Part shown: positions 10,891 to 22,114 of the stretch, piece by piece
Numbering within the stretch: position 1 is the stretch's first letter
Layout: every line of letters starts with the position of its first letter
DNA from: Schoenoplectus triqueter
Taxonomy: Eukaryota > Streptophyta > Magnoliopsida > Poales > Cyperaceae
Reading direction: 5' to 3'
Assembly: GCA_964058805.1 (NCBI GenBank)
Contig: CAXKVV010000548.1
Span: 1-64,000, forward strand
Length of the DNA: 64,000 nucleotides
The notes under the pieces: model-generated
The model's database searches: none
What the model was told of the DNA's origin: nothing
Seen by the model: only the letters and a program-made list of their open reading frames with translations
Position numbers and translations under genes: made by a program

Positions 10891-11340
10891 CATCAATTAG
10901 GATCGAACTAACAATAGAGAAGGCATGGAAGAGCATAACAGGAGTTATCATATATGTTCACTAGGATCAATTAACTTTGTTTTACATAAGGTCTAGGAGA
11001 CATCCAATTTCTATAATAGTTCAGAAAATTATCAAATAATCTTTCATTCTTTTTCCTATAGGTGTTCTTGTTAACTTGTGAGAATAACTGGATCTATCAA
11101 ACACTCCATGCCAAAAAAAAGGCTTATTGAGATGTTTAACTACCAAGCTGTTATTCTCTTTGCCACCTCTAGACACATTATGCACAAAGAAAATAAGGAG
11201 TGATATAAAATAAAATAATTTAGTTTCAAAGCCACTCATCTTTCATTAATTCCAAGCAAGCATCTGTGTAATTTATCCCTAAATAAAATAACTAATTTTC
11301 CCTAAATAACTATCTTCCCTAAATAAAAAATAACTACTCA
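10890..11340 (-). other. Array segment related to 19780-19960 and 28780-29140
   Basis: The minus strand carries an open frame at 11021-11239 whose start (MSGFETKLF) corresponds to the end of the QKISGF-type stretches near 19900 and 28830. No function recognised. Confidence 0.35.
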
Positions 11341-11960
11341 ATAAAATAGAGACACAAAAAAGATGAGGTTAACATCTCGATACGGTGAGATGAGGGATAA
11401 AAGTTTCACCTCATTATTGCCTCACCTCCTCCTGCTAATAGTCATAAGTCCAACTTTCTATAGTATTAAGGTATTTCTCTGCTATAGTCTGAGGATTCAA
11501 CTCCTTCCTTGGGGGCCAGTATCCCCTGAAGCAAAATACTAATTTTTTGGTAATTGCCCCCAACCTGGGTGCAGGGATGACTATACTTGCTGCCGGAAAG
11601 AGTACTCAAGGCTAGCTAGACAGGGCCTTTGATGGAGTTAGGCCTGATGCATCAGGCCCTATCACCTGCTATTTCCTATAGTTTGTCAAAGTACCCAACA
11701 TTTCAAACATTAATAATTTGCACCCCTAAAAGAGATTCATCAAAAGGAAGAAAAAACTATCTGATGCGCCTATCCAGCACTCAAGGATGGATTGTTACCG
11801 GAACCGGCAACACTAAACCAAATAGACTTTGCTCTGAGATTCTAGCAGGGATTACCAACTCTAATCAATGTGATGAGTCACGACATTCAGACAATTGGGT
11901 TCGATTACTCCTGGCAGAGAACCAATCACAACAAGCCAGAAAATATGAATAAACAAAAAT
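11340..11960. other. Segment without a counterpart in the array
   Basis: The sequence is less AT-rich than its surroundings and I find no second copy. It contains an 18-bp perfect palindrome, GGCCTGATGCATCAGGCC, at 11641-11658, and a plus-strand 107-codon open frame (11629-11952) with no recognisable domain. It may be an insertion. The frame is not claimed as a gene. Confidence 0.35.
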
Positions 11961-12669
11961 AAAATAAATAAAATGCCTTTGTCTGCTACCTCAAAATAAA
12001 TAAATAAAAAGGGAGTCAAATTTCTATTTTTTTTCCTAACAAATCGTGCAAATGTCACTCAAGGAAAAGGAGAGGGAAAAAACATAACTGAATGTTTAAA
12101 CAAACTTTAGCAGCCCAGTGATCATTTTGTATAATGATAAGTTTCTAAGTCTGATCTTTCCTTGGATGTCATTTGGTTATGAATCATAAAACCAATCAGT
12201 AGTAAGCATTGAAATTTCTTATTAGACAGAACAACCTGCTTCAATATACCAGTATACAAGTCTGATGAGGACCACTTATTACAACCTTCTAGTTATAGGT
12301 ATGACTTTGGCTTCAACCAACCAAGAAACAGTAACAAAATACAATGTGAAAGATAGTAGAAAGATATAGAGATCAGAACCTCAGCCAAAGAATTACATGT
12401 GAGAAATCAACAAAGTTACACAAGCATCCAAGTCAACATCCCAGCGTTCTAATGTTGTATGCCTATCAGAATGGAATAAAATAAATTAGAAAAGCACACT
12501 TACTGTTAAGGACACTATTGTATTTGGATTAAATAGCCCAATAAATTTATAATTGTGGTTCACATGAAAGTGATAATGTGTGGCCAACAAGACATCATCA
12601 TGACGCACCAAAGTCACATGAGATTCACACAATTGAATTGCAAACTTAACTAGGCAGAATAGTTAAGGG

Positions 12670-13206
12670 CTATGTAGCACGGACACGCCAAGAAACAAGC
12701 TGTTCCGGTGTCCGACATGGACACATGTATGATACACCTTGACACGCAAACGACAGTCAACTATGACACAGGACACGGTCAATGGACTAACACTTCAGAG
12801 ACAACCTGTGTTTAGTGTTTTGCATTTTTCCAGTGATTGTTGGTACTACTTGGTAGTCAACGGGTCTAGGGTCTAAGGTCTAGGGACCAGGGCTCCTTTC
12901 TAACCTAGTTGTTTGGAGAGTAGATGTACTTTTCTTCAGAACCTGTGGCTCTATATATAGCTTGACTTTTCTATGTAATTTTAAGTATTACAAAGAGTCT
13001 AGACCATGACTATAACTTCAATATTACTATTTACTATGTTAATAAAAAGAGCCATTAAACAAAACTATAAGCCGTGAATGAAACTTGAGCCAAAAAGATA
13101 ACTTACAATCATGCTTACCAAGTACCAACTGAACCAATTAATTCTTGTTCTAACATTGCAGTGCAGTGTCGTGTCGGACACCCGTACTTGTACCCATGCT
13201 ACATAG
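12670..13206. mobile_element. hAT-type MITE with perfect 8-bp target duplication
   Basis: The 537-bp element starts CTATGTAGCACGG and ends ACCCATGCTACATAG, a terminal inverted repeat. It is flanked by GTTAAGGG on both sides (12662-12669 and 13207-13214), the 8-bp duplication expected for hAT elements. It lacks a transposase frame. The array paralogue at about 30466 continues the right flank without the element. A diverged copy with nested insertions lies at 1259-2716. Confidence 0.85.
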
Positions 13207-13333
13207 GTTAAGGGCCAAAAGTGATTGATCATTCTAAATTCATGACAATTGACTCTGGAAAAGATAAGAGACATTTTTAGAAATTGCCTAGAGAATAGTA
13301 GGTACTTACTGTGTACTAATTTCAAACATACAC

Positions 13334-13503
13334 CTGGACAAAAATGTAGTAGATTTTGGAGCACCGCTCAGCTTTGGTACAATGAAAAGGAGAAGATGAG
13401 GTGCTTGGCAACCTAACTTTAGAGCAGCATCCAAGTTGACATCACCAAGCTTGGCAATAATCACAATAACGAGGACTGCTGTTACAACAATGATAAAACA
13501 CAA
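13334..13503 (-). pseudogene. Exon-like open segment, unidentified (copy a)
   Basis: The minus-strand frame contains ALKLGCQAPHLLLFIVPK and APKSTTFLSR and ends at a good 5' splice signal (TCCAG/GTGTAT, exon end 13334). The acceptor may be the CAGCAG near 13480. The copy at 30612-30778 keeps the same frame through the same residues, with a few replacements, and the same splice position. This is the best protein-like module of the array. I do not recognise the family. Confidence 0.4.
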
Positions 13504-13852
13504 AAATCAATTGTGATAATAATAATAAAATAGAGTTCCTTCACCCAATAGATCTGCCAAATAACTTTTGTTGCATGTTCAGCGTAATATCAATAATCCT
13601 CGAGTTATTACTACAATGAAATTCTGGTGGAATTGTACAAAATAATACATTGGACAATAAATAAAAGACAAAACCAACCAAACAAAAATACAATTATGCA
13701 TTAATAAATGCATTGTAACATTCACAACTCATTCAAAACCCACTAAATGATAAGCCAAGTTCAGGAACATTCATCCACCTTAATCAAAAGGAACAGCAGC
13801 TATGCCAAAATAATTGAAAAGAGTAATTTTTGATTTGGAACTCATGTCTTAC

Positions 13853-13977
13853 CTTGATTCTCAATTTCTGAAACCAAAGCTTGGCAATTTTTGAGTGCAC
13901 AGACCTTGGTAATTTTTGTTCGAAAGGAATCATGAGTTTGTCCGCACATTTTTTCCATGCAATCATGGAAGCATATT
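13853..13977 (-). pseudogene. Exon-like segment EYAS (copy a)
   Basis: It is bounded on the minus strand by TTCTTCAG/AATATGC and AATCAAG/GTAAGA, both good splice signals. One frame is open (EYASMIAWKKCADKLMIPFE at its start). In the copies at about 22170-22301 and 31110-31262 the frame has shifted (EYASVIARKKMS) and the GTAAGA donor is lost (AATCAATTC), so they could not be spliced the same way. Confidence 0.4.
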
Positions 13978-14087
13978 CTGAAGAAGAAAATGATACATAA
14001 CGCGATACAAGAGAAAATGGAGATTATGATGTGATATCCTGTATTTTCGTACTTTTAACCAAAGGACAAGAGGAGACAGAAATTTAC

Positions 14088-14181
14088 CTTCTCAAGGCAT
14101 TGGACTTGTTGTTTCTCTGAGGTATTCATGTCAACTTGGGGGAACAAATATCAGCTCAATCTACCGAAGGGTCCCTGTAGG
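14088..14181 (-). pseudogene. Exon-like segment closed in all frames
   Basis: It runs from CTCCAG/CCTACAGG to TTGAGAAG/GTAAAT on the minus strand. All three frames contain stops, so if it is an exon it is untranslated or decayed. Copies lie near 22430-22490 and 31380-31445. Confidence 0.35.
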
Positions 14182-15299
14182 CTGGAGGCAATTACCGGTC
14201 AACAAGAAAAGAAGATAATTAGATAAACCTTTTGTTACAATGATTTTACAATAGAACACTTCAGATTATGAATCTAGATTTTTTAATTTTTTGCATGTTC
14301 TATTAGTCTCTGTGTTTAAACTATAATAGCATGTTCAACCTAATATATGCAATCCTTGGTAATTGCTACAATATAATGTATATTTCAAATCAGGAAGCCT
14401 ATCGTGTATCAAAACAGCAAGCACCTTAACTGGATAACATCAATAGGATTCATGCCTGTGAAATTTATTTTGAAAACAAATAAAGCTACCTGCAATTTGG
14501 GATTTCGAAGTGATTCTTGAAGTCCACAAAATTGCCGTTCAAAATACAGTCTACACAAGCCAGCAGGCACCACGCAAAAGGAATAAAGAAAAAGACCATA
14601 TCAAATAAAAAATGCTAAATTGTTCAGTACTGAGTATAATATCGACATGAAATTCTCAAACTGCATTATAATGCCCACCGTATTAAAATGAAGAAAACTC
14701 AACAAAAATAATAAAAAAAGTTAACTTTGAATTGGAACATTTACAACTTAATTATTTTTATTTCAATTTCTCAAAATAAAAAAAAATTGAAAGTGCATGA
14801 AACCTTCATTTTACTCCAAAGGTCTCATGTGCCAGTCTACCTCATTTTCTTTCCATGCAGTCACAAAAGGAGTAGACCTATAAGGAAGGAAACAAATGAA
14901 CGTGCTATCACAAACAAGTCAGATTATGGAAGGTGAATTTTGGTATTTTATTATTTTAGCTTCTTTTAGCAAGCACAATACAATAAAGGATTAGGTGTTA
15001 TTTTGTCATGGAAATCAACTTTTTTTGGGGAAGAATGATGTTCCAGAACACAGAAAGTATAAAGCTGCAACATGTTAGTTCAACATAAAAAAACAATTAG
15101 AAAAGAACTGAAGCAATGTTGACCATATTAACTCAACATAATATTTCACTGGTATTTAAATCCCCCCCTGAAGAAAAACATACTCTTGTTGTTACAAAGT
15201 ATTTTGTATTTAAGAAAGAAAGCAAGGAAAAGAAAAACGGCTTATCATTTCAGCCTATAAAAATTATTCACACTTATTGTTTCAAAGTGTATGCTTTTA

Positions 15300-16380
15300 T
15301 TTTTAAAAAATGGTCCTAGCAGCAGTCAGCAGGCCATGATTTTCTTATAATTGGTTCAGTTTCGAATTCTGAAAATTGGGCAATGCTGGTGCTAATTATT
15401 ATTGAGTACTGCTTGCTTTGGCATCACAAATGAACATCCTTCAGCACAGTAAGCACCAATCAACATTCTTCATTTCAAACGGAAAACAACAAAAAGAGGT
15501 AATCATAGAAAAAAATAGAAAAAATGAAAGTTTGAGGCTTACTGACGCGGAGCTGGACTCAGTTCAAACCAGTTATGACTCTGGGACAAGTGTGCAGCTT
15601 CCAGTAAGGCCACCAATCACCAAGCAGTACAAGAGGCGCAACATACAATCAGTGGTTCCTGCAAATATAGAAAAGATTCATTGAGATCTATTGGCTTATT
15701 TGGCATTGATTGGCAGTATGCAGGATATCTAAACATAATAGGAAAAATATAGGCAAATATTTTATTTTACTTAATTACAGAAATTGTATTAGGAAATAAA
15801 TATTGGTCTCTCTATTTATCTAGAGGTGTTGTGCACCAAAGGCAGGGGGTTTTTTTTCTTAAAAAGGGTTTTGTTACTGTTTCTTAGTTTTAATAAAATT
15901 TATCTGTGAGACTTGTTTCACTTTGATTCCATTTCTAATTTCTACCTGACAACCTTGGAGTAAAGAATTAGAAGACGACCGTACCTTAACTCGGCGTCAC
16001 TTACTAGTAAAAATAAGAATGGAAAATTTTAAGTTCATACTTATCTTTGCCCGATCATATGAAAGAAATTGAATGGTTTTCCTCCAGGTCTTGGATCTTG
16101 GTACTACGCATCCCCATGTGCCTCATTGCCACAATCCCCAGCAGTGTGCAATTTAAAAGCACTGTGGCAAAGCAATAGATTATTGTACTATTAAATTGGG
16201 AGAACAATAAAGAGAGAAAAAGAGAAATCTTCTCTTCAGGCCTGATAATCAACCATATTTCCAATAATACAGAACATTCAGATCAATCTACCCCAGGGGG
16301 TCCTGATATGCTGTAGTCATTGTAGCCATCACACATGCTCCTGACAACACAAATACACTGGTCAAAAGGAAAAGAAGATA
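15300..16380 (-). other. P-R-S unit 2
   Basis: Minus strand: P about 16285-16375, R about 16044-16180, S about 15420-15475. R lies in the 69-codon open frame 16055-16264 (IVAMRHMGMRSTKIQDLEEN). The R copy at 30107-30230 reads IVAMSHVGGKLYQDQLKDIS because of indels, so the frame is not conserved. Confidence 0.5.
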
Positions 16381-17150
16381 GATAAATCATCGTCACGATA
16401 ATGATAAAACAGAACTCTGATACTGTATTAACTTCCATTTTTTTTGTAATATTTGTCTGTTTAAACTCTTAAATGTGTTTGGACTAAGATCAATGATCTT
16501 CATTATTTGCTTGAATGATATTTAGGGGAATCCTGTGAAACAATGTATGCTGATAGTGGCAAATGGATCACGGGATACGTAACTTTATCTTGCCCTGCAT
16601 CAATTTCTTCATCTTGTTTACCTTTCTTCTTTGGTAATTTTCATTCTCATGCGCACCTTATGAATATAACCCTGTGTATCACATTGGAACCCCTTGTCAA
16701 GGAGTATGTATTAGATTTCCGAAGACTAACTCATCTGGTCAACTGAAAGAATGAATTTATGTGTAAGACTAAAATTAGTGTTGACTGTGCAGATTCCAGA
16801 AGGGTAGAGGTATTAGATGTTGCGGAGATATGTTAACCCTGTGTACTTTGCAGTTTGTACAAATGCATAATATTCCAGTACAACTCCCCATAAAATGCAA
16901 GATGATTGCATTCTTTATCATAGTGTTCCCCTCTACTTGCCTCATTTTCCTAGGTCACACCATACAAATATTATGCTTACTGAAGGTCTCTCTGACATTA
17001 CATTTCCACAAAAGAAAACAAAAAGTAATTAGTGAGCTGGTCAAATAAAAGGATTTATTTATTTATAATTATAGCTAGTTGTGTAGGTCAGATCAAGGTA
17101 TTTCATAACACAACAAAAAAGACCAGAAAAGAATGGTAAGAAAAATACTC
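16380..17150. other. Array segment with little repetition
   Basis: Two plus-strand open frames (16543-16746, 16830-17048) are hydrophobic, low-complexity and lack domains. No gene is supported. Confidence 0.5.
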
Positions 17151-18099
17151 ATACTTCTCTTAAATGCATGCTTCTAAACGCTATCATACTTCGCCATAGA
17201 AAATGCATTGCCATTGTAACTTTCATCTGTGTCTCCTGCCTGCCTCATTTCCCCTTAAAACAAAATTAACAAAAACGCAGCAAGTGTCAAAAGAAGTAAA
17301 AATACTAATGACAATCATCTAAAAAGCCATCTCTGACCGTTTTGAACCAATACTTGTTCCAAAACACTCATAAGTACCTCATAGAAAGAAGTAAAAATAC
17401 AGCCATATGTGTACGACCAGCAGTGCTAATAATTTTAGAATAAGACCTAATCAGGAAAAATATCTTGTAAATCAACAGGAAAAACATGACGAAAATTATA
17501 TAAACGTTGTAGTAACAAGTTGGCCTAAAAACTGGCTATCATAACAAAGTTTAGGCCACCCATCTCATCTGTCAAGAAGCAGAGTGGATTGATCTGGCAA
17601 TAAATCAAAGAATTACTGGACAACAGCAAAGCAGTTAAGTGATGATAAATAATAATTTATCTAAATTATTTATACTTGAAACTTCAACGTAATCCATTGG
17701 AAAACATTTAAATATTCCAATGTCTCCATGCATGATCAACACAATTTATCTTCCATGGACCAATAAATGATGAAAAGCTCAAAATTTGAACTCCTAATTT
17801 CAAGTCATGGATATCAAACTAGCCAAATTATAACAGAGATATAATCTGCAAATAATTTTGCAGATCTACATGCTTGTCTACAATATAAACAGTGCACTTT
17901 TACAAGCAACAAAACCTAAATAATGGACTGTAATGTATGAAAATCAAATTAGGTGCGATGTGATGTTTCATAGAAGCCTCTTGTGTCTCGAAAACATAGG
18001 TACATCAGTTCATGCACGTCTTCAGTGTGCATTTGTCTGCAAAAATATATAGAATAAACGTCTTAATAAAATGGCTGGTGAAATGAAATAAAGATGTAC

Positions 18100-18170
18100 C
18101 TGTAAATGGAGATTTGAAGGTGGGCTCATGCCGTTCTGGAGCATGTTTGCTTTGCATTAGTGAGGAACAA
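18100..18170 (-). pseudogene. Exon-like segment HEPTFKSPFT
   Basis: The minus-strand segment runs from TTCTCAG/TTGTTCC to ATTTACAG/GTACAT with one open frame (CSSLMQSKHAPERHEPTFKS). The paralogue near 26650-26720 has an in-frame TAG and a 3-bp gain. More distant copies near 21480 and 29520 keep only TF.S.FT and the splice donor. Confidence 0.35.
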
Positions 18171-18249
18171 CTGAGAATTAGAAAAAGAGGGCTGATTTCC
18201 TCCACTTCAGTGGTTGGATTGTGATGAAAGCCTTACTGATTCAGTATAA

Positions 18250-18730
18250 AAAAGGAAGCAGTTTATGGATAGATCTCCTACGCGACCAATAGGCTTGTAG
18301 CCCTTTGCTCCAGCCAACACATTTATTGGTCAAAGAAAAAAAGATTAAAATAATCTATTGTGACAATAATGATAAAAAGAGAACTTCTAATAATATACAA
18401 ATAAAGTTCATTTTACTTGTAATATTAGTCTGTTTAAACTCCAAACACATATAAATATATACTGCCTTTCTGCAGGTCACCATCTCCTGGATTCACATCG
18501 ACGATAGACAGGTTTGAACTATTCTACACGAACCAATGGAAATAACCAAACTAAAATAGCAAGAACAAAAGTTTATCAGGTTGGTCATTTCCCTAGATTA
18601 TATACAACTAGGAAAAATGATGCTTCCAGAAGATTTATCTGACACTCACCCGAGTTCATGGGACCCGCTGTGAGTTGACTCCATGGGTAGTTTGAGCCAC
18701 TGTGACCCTGGTGTCCTGGACTGTTGTTAC
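18250..18730 (-). other. Array segment paired with 27880-28370
   Basis: Contains a P-like module and the exon-like segment 18650-18739 at its start. Homology to 27880-28370 is collinear. Confidence 0.55.
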
Positions 18731-19007
18731 CACTTCTCACTGTCGACAAAAAAATAAATAAAGAAAGAAAATAGCAACCAGTGGAGGACGCTCCCATACC
18801 ACCACAATCTAAAAAAAGAGCTCCGACTTCAATAACAGGGAGCACATCACTTGTTGACTGGTTATTGCAATTCTCAAGTGGTACCTCTGCTAATAAGATG
18901 TATTGTTTCTGAAATTTTACAATCCAATAAACAGCTACTGGCGTGAGACAGAAATAAAAAAGAGAGGCTCTTTTAACATATAAAATTCTCCGATTACCAG
19001 ACATCAA
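18585..19007 (-). pseudogene. Longest open frame of the array (140 codons), unidentified
   Basis: The frame contains NCNNQSTSDVLPVIEVGALF and, after an AT-rich intron-like gap, VRSGNNSPGHQGHSGS. The latter lies between CGACAG and CTCGG/GTGAGT, giving a 90-nt exon at 18650-18739. The copy at about 28250-28505 keeps the same frame over the first block (NNQSTGNVLPVIEVRALF), but most differences change the residue, and it has stops in the second block. This looks like drift rather than selection. No domain is recognised. Confidence 0.3.
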
Positions 19008-19009
19008 AA

Positions 19010-20460
19010 GTCAAATCAGTCCACGTGCTAACAGATGTCCAATGTTCGGCACATTTCTCATGTGCAAATTGAGGGGCAAAAGCAAACATTCCTTGTAGCA
19101 ATTTTCTCTGGAAAAAACATGAGAATTTAAAAATAACCTGAACGGAATGGTATGAACCTTGAAAAATACAAGTTGATCTTATTTGCTATTTTAAATTAAA
19201 ACTTTAAGAGGTAAAACAATGACTCAGTGAAAGTACAAATTAAAAAAAAAACTGAAACCTTATCCATGTACTGATACAAATCTGACATCTAGATAAATGT
19301 AGAATGGCATTTGAAGATCTGGAGGTGACCTCTCAGTATCACAGAGAAGGTTTTGTGCCTCACAACCTAACAGGAAAACGTTGAGAGATCAGCACAGTAT
19401 CTCAGTCACAGCGAAACTTCTCTTTTCAAACTTGACAATTATCTAACAGTGGCTCGACCAACCTAGGAACAAACCGATATGGAGGGCATAACCTCAGCAA
19501 AAAGGGTCATAGCAAAGAAAAATCACCAGACTACATGAGCATCCAAGTTGACGTCACAGACTAGTTAACTGGCAAATAAATGCATGACAATATATGGACA
19601 TATGAGGAGAAAGCCAGCACATGAGCAGAATAAGGAGCCATGACCAGTATTCACTATGATTAAATAATATGATCAGGAGAAATTCAGTTTGTGTGACGTT
19701 CAGAAAAATTATAAAATAATAATTCATTCTTTTAACTGGGGAGATAACTTGATTCTATCAATTAGTCCAGGTGAGTGGAAACTTATTTAGACATCAAACT
19801 ACCAAGCTTTTTATTCTCTTTCTCAGCTCTACACATGCACAAAATAAAATAAAGACTCCTGATATGAAAAAAATAATGCAGAAAAAGTTTAGAAGCCACT
19901 AATCTTTTGGTGATTCCAAGCAAGCATCTACCCAAGCGCTTTCTGTAAGAAGTCATCACTGCCCTCAGCTCCTGCCAACTGAAATGAGATAAACTCTTCT
20001 GATAATATACCCATTTTTTTTAATTTTGCTTTGTTATATCAGTCAATGCTTAAACTCTTCATTGCATGTTAAGCCCAGAACAATAAACTCTGTAATTGTT
20101 ACCATGAAAAGCAAGGGGTGATTGTAATATTGCTAAACAAAAAGTAACAAAAATTATATATAAGATATATACTTAACTAAATACACCAAAGATAGGTTAC
20201 ATTACTCATCTTAAACTCTAGTTAAGATATATACTTTAACTAAATATTAACAACTTTCAGTTTACACACCCTTTTCAAAAAGGAGTTGTCATTTCATTGC
20301 TCCACTATCATGGAGTAGGCATTACAATTCCACAAAAGAAAAGAAAATATCTAACTAGTCATGTAGGTCAAATCAAGGTAGTTAACAATGAAACCTTGAA
20401 AAATACAAGATATTTCACAACACAATAATAAATAAGACTTGAAAAGAATGATTACAAAAA
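19010..20460. other. Array segment, no gene recognised
   Basis: The part at about 19500-19990 repeats at 28500-28960 and again at 28970-29140. A minus-strand frame near 19890-19985 reads QELRAVMTSYRKRLGRCLLG; the same stretch in another frame reads QLAGAEGSDDFLQKALG before a stop. Neither is recognised. Confidence 0.45.
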
Positions 20461-20799
20461 CACTCATATTCTGGGAACTTTGCATAAACATCGCCATTGC
20501 TATTTCATCTGTTTATTCTCCTGCCTGCCTGCCCCATTCCCACTTAAAACAAAATTAACAAAAACATAGTAAATTTCAAAAGAACTTGCTATTGAGATCA
20601 AAGGCGTGACAGTGACTTACAGATACTACAAACAGTCATCCAACAAGCCATCTCCAACAGTTTTGAACCAATACTTGTTCTAATTTTAGAAAATCAAAAT
20701 TTATATGAACATGGATGAGCAGTGCTTCCCCCCAATTCTAGAATAACATTTGACCAAAAAAAATATCATGTAAATCAATTATAAGAACAGCACACTGAC

Positions 20800-20861
20800 C
20801 TGGCTGACGTAACAAAGTTTAGGTCATCCATCACTGCAGTCAGGAAGCAAAGTTGATTCAT
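20800..20861 (-). pseudogene. Short exon-like segment MNQLCFLTAV
   Basis: The minus-strand 62-nt segment lies between TTGTTGTCAG and GCCAG/GTCAGT and is open (MNQLCFLTAVMDDLNFVTSA). The copy near 17525-17590 reads QINPLCFLTDEMGGLNFVMI, the same frame with many replacements and then a stop. Both are weakly protein-like. Family unknown. Confidence 0.3.
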
Positions 20862-21874
20862 CTGACAACAAATTGAAGAATTAGTACAGGACAACAGTAA
20901 AGCAGTAAAATGATGGTAACTAATATGTCAGTGATGTAATGCTGGCTGCTGAATCATTTATCTCATAGTTCTCCATAAGCTCTGGATGATTCCTGCTGAA
21001 CTGGCAAAGCCAGAAGTTCAGTTCTTTGCACATGTCAGCTATAATTGGGAAAGTTGGGTTTACCATTTAATAATGTATTCGCCAAATCCATCAGACAGTA
21101 CTGCAACATTTAGCAAGCCTCCATACAAAAACAGCAGCATTTATCTTTCATGGACCAATAAATACTGAAAACTAAAAGGTTCAAAATTTAGACTCCCAAT
21201 TTGTAGTCATTATATCAAACTTGCTTATTACAACAAAAATAATTGCACTTCGAATAACTATTTGTAGATCTATAATCTCATTGCATATAAACAGAGCTCT
21301 TTTACAAAGGAATAACCTAAATTATGATGGATCTAATGTATGTGCAACGTGATGTTTCCAAGAAGTCTGTTGCATCCCAAAAACATAGGCGGATAATGTA
21401 AATACACATCTTCTACATTCATTTGTAAAAATAAAATGGCTAGATAATGAAATGAAATAAAGTGGCACCACCTGTAAATCGAGAGTTGAAGGTGCCTCTG
21501 TGTTGTTCTCTGTCCATGAAAACATATAAAAAAAACATGCACCAACAGTATGAAATCGCCATTGATCACAAAAATAATGTTAGTATTCAATATCTGCTTC
21601 TAAACAAACAAGTGCCCAGCTGCAATCTGCACGTCTAGATTTTACAGTGCTTCATTTGTATTTTGTATTTCTGATAATTGGACATAGCGATGCTAAGTAC
21701 CAGAGAGGAATAATTACCCAAGAAGTGCCTTTTTTTTTAAATTTAACTAAGAAATGAAAGAAACATAAACAAAAATAATAGAAGAAAGGTCAGGCACAAT
21801 TATTGTTGAGAAATGTCTCATTCTATCTGGTTCTCTGTGCACTATAGAGAAAAATACCAAAACAGTACCTGAGT

Positions 21875-21962
21875 AGTGTCCTTGACAGTCTCCTTTGCTA
21901 TTGAGATCAAAGGCGTGACAGTGACTTACAGATACTACAAATAGTGTCCTTGACAGTCTCCT
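21875..21962. repeat. Templated insertion: 47-bp copy of 20586-20632 between a duplicated 20-mer
   Basis: AGTGTCCTTGACAGTCTCCT occurs at 21875-21894 and 21943-21962. Between them, 21895-21941 is identical over 47 bases to 20586-20632 in the same orientation (it begins TTGCTATTGAGATC and ends GATACTACAAA). The paralogue at about 29925-29950 has a single 20-mer and no insert. Confidence 0.85.
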
Positions 21963-22114
21963 ATTAAAATAGACATAATAACACCTTAAAATAGACATAT
22001 TAAGTACTGTCTTATTTTGACATCACAATTGACCGATCCTTCAGCGCCGGAAGCCCAAAATACCATCCATCATATCAAACAAAAACAACAGTTAAAAAAA
22101 TATGACCAAAAAAT

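Noticed and set aside
11629..11952. 107-codon plus-strand frame
   Set aside because: No domain recognised and no conserved second copy. Kept only as part of an unexplained segment.
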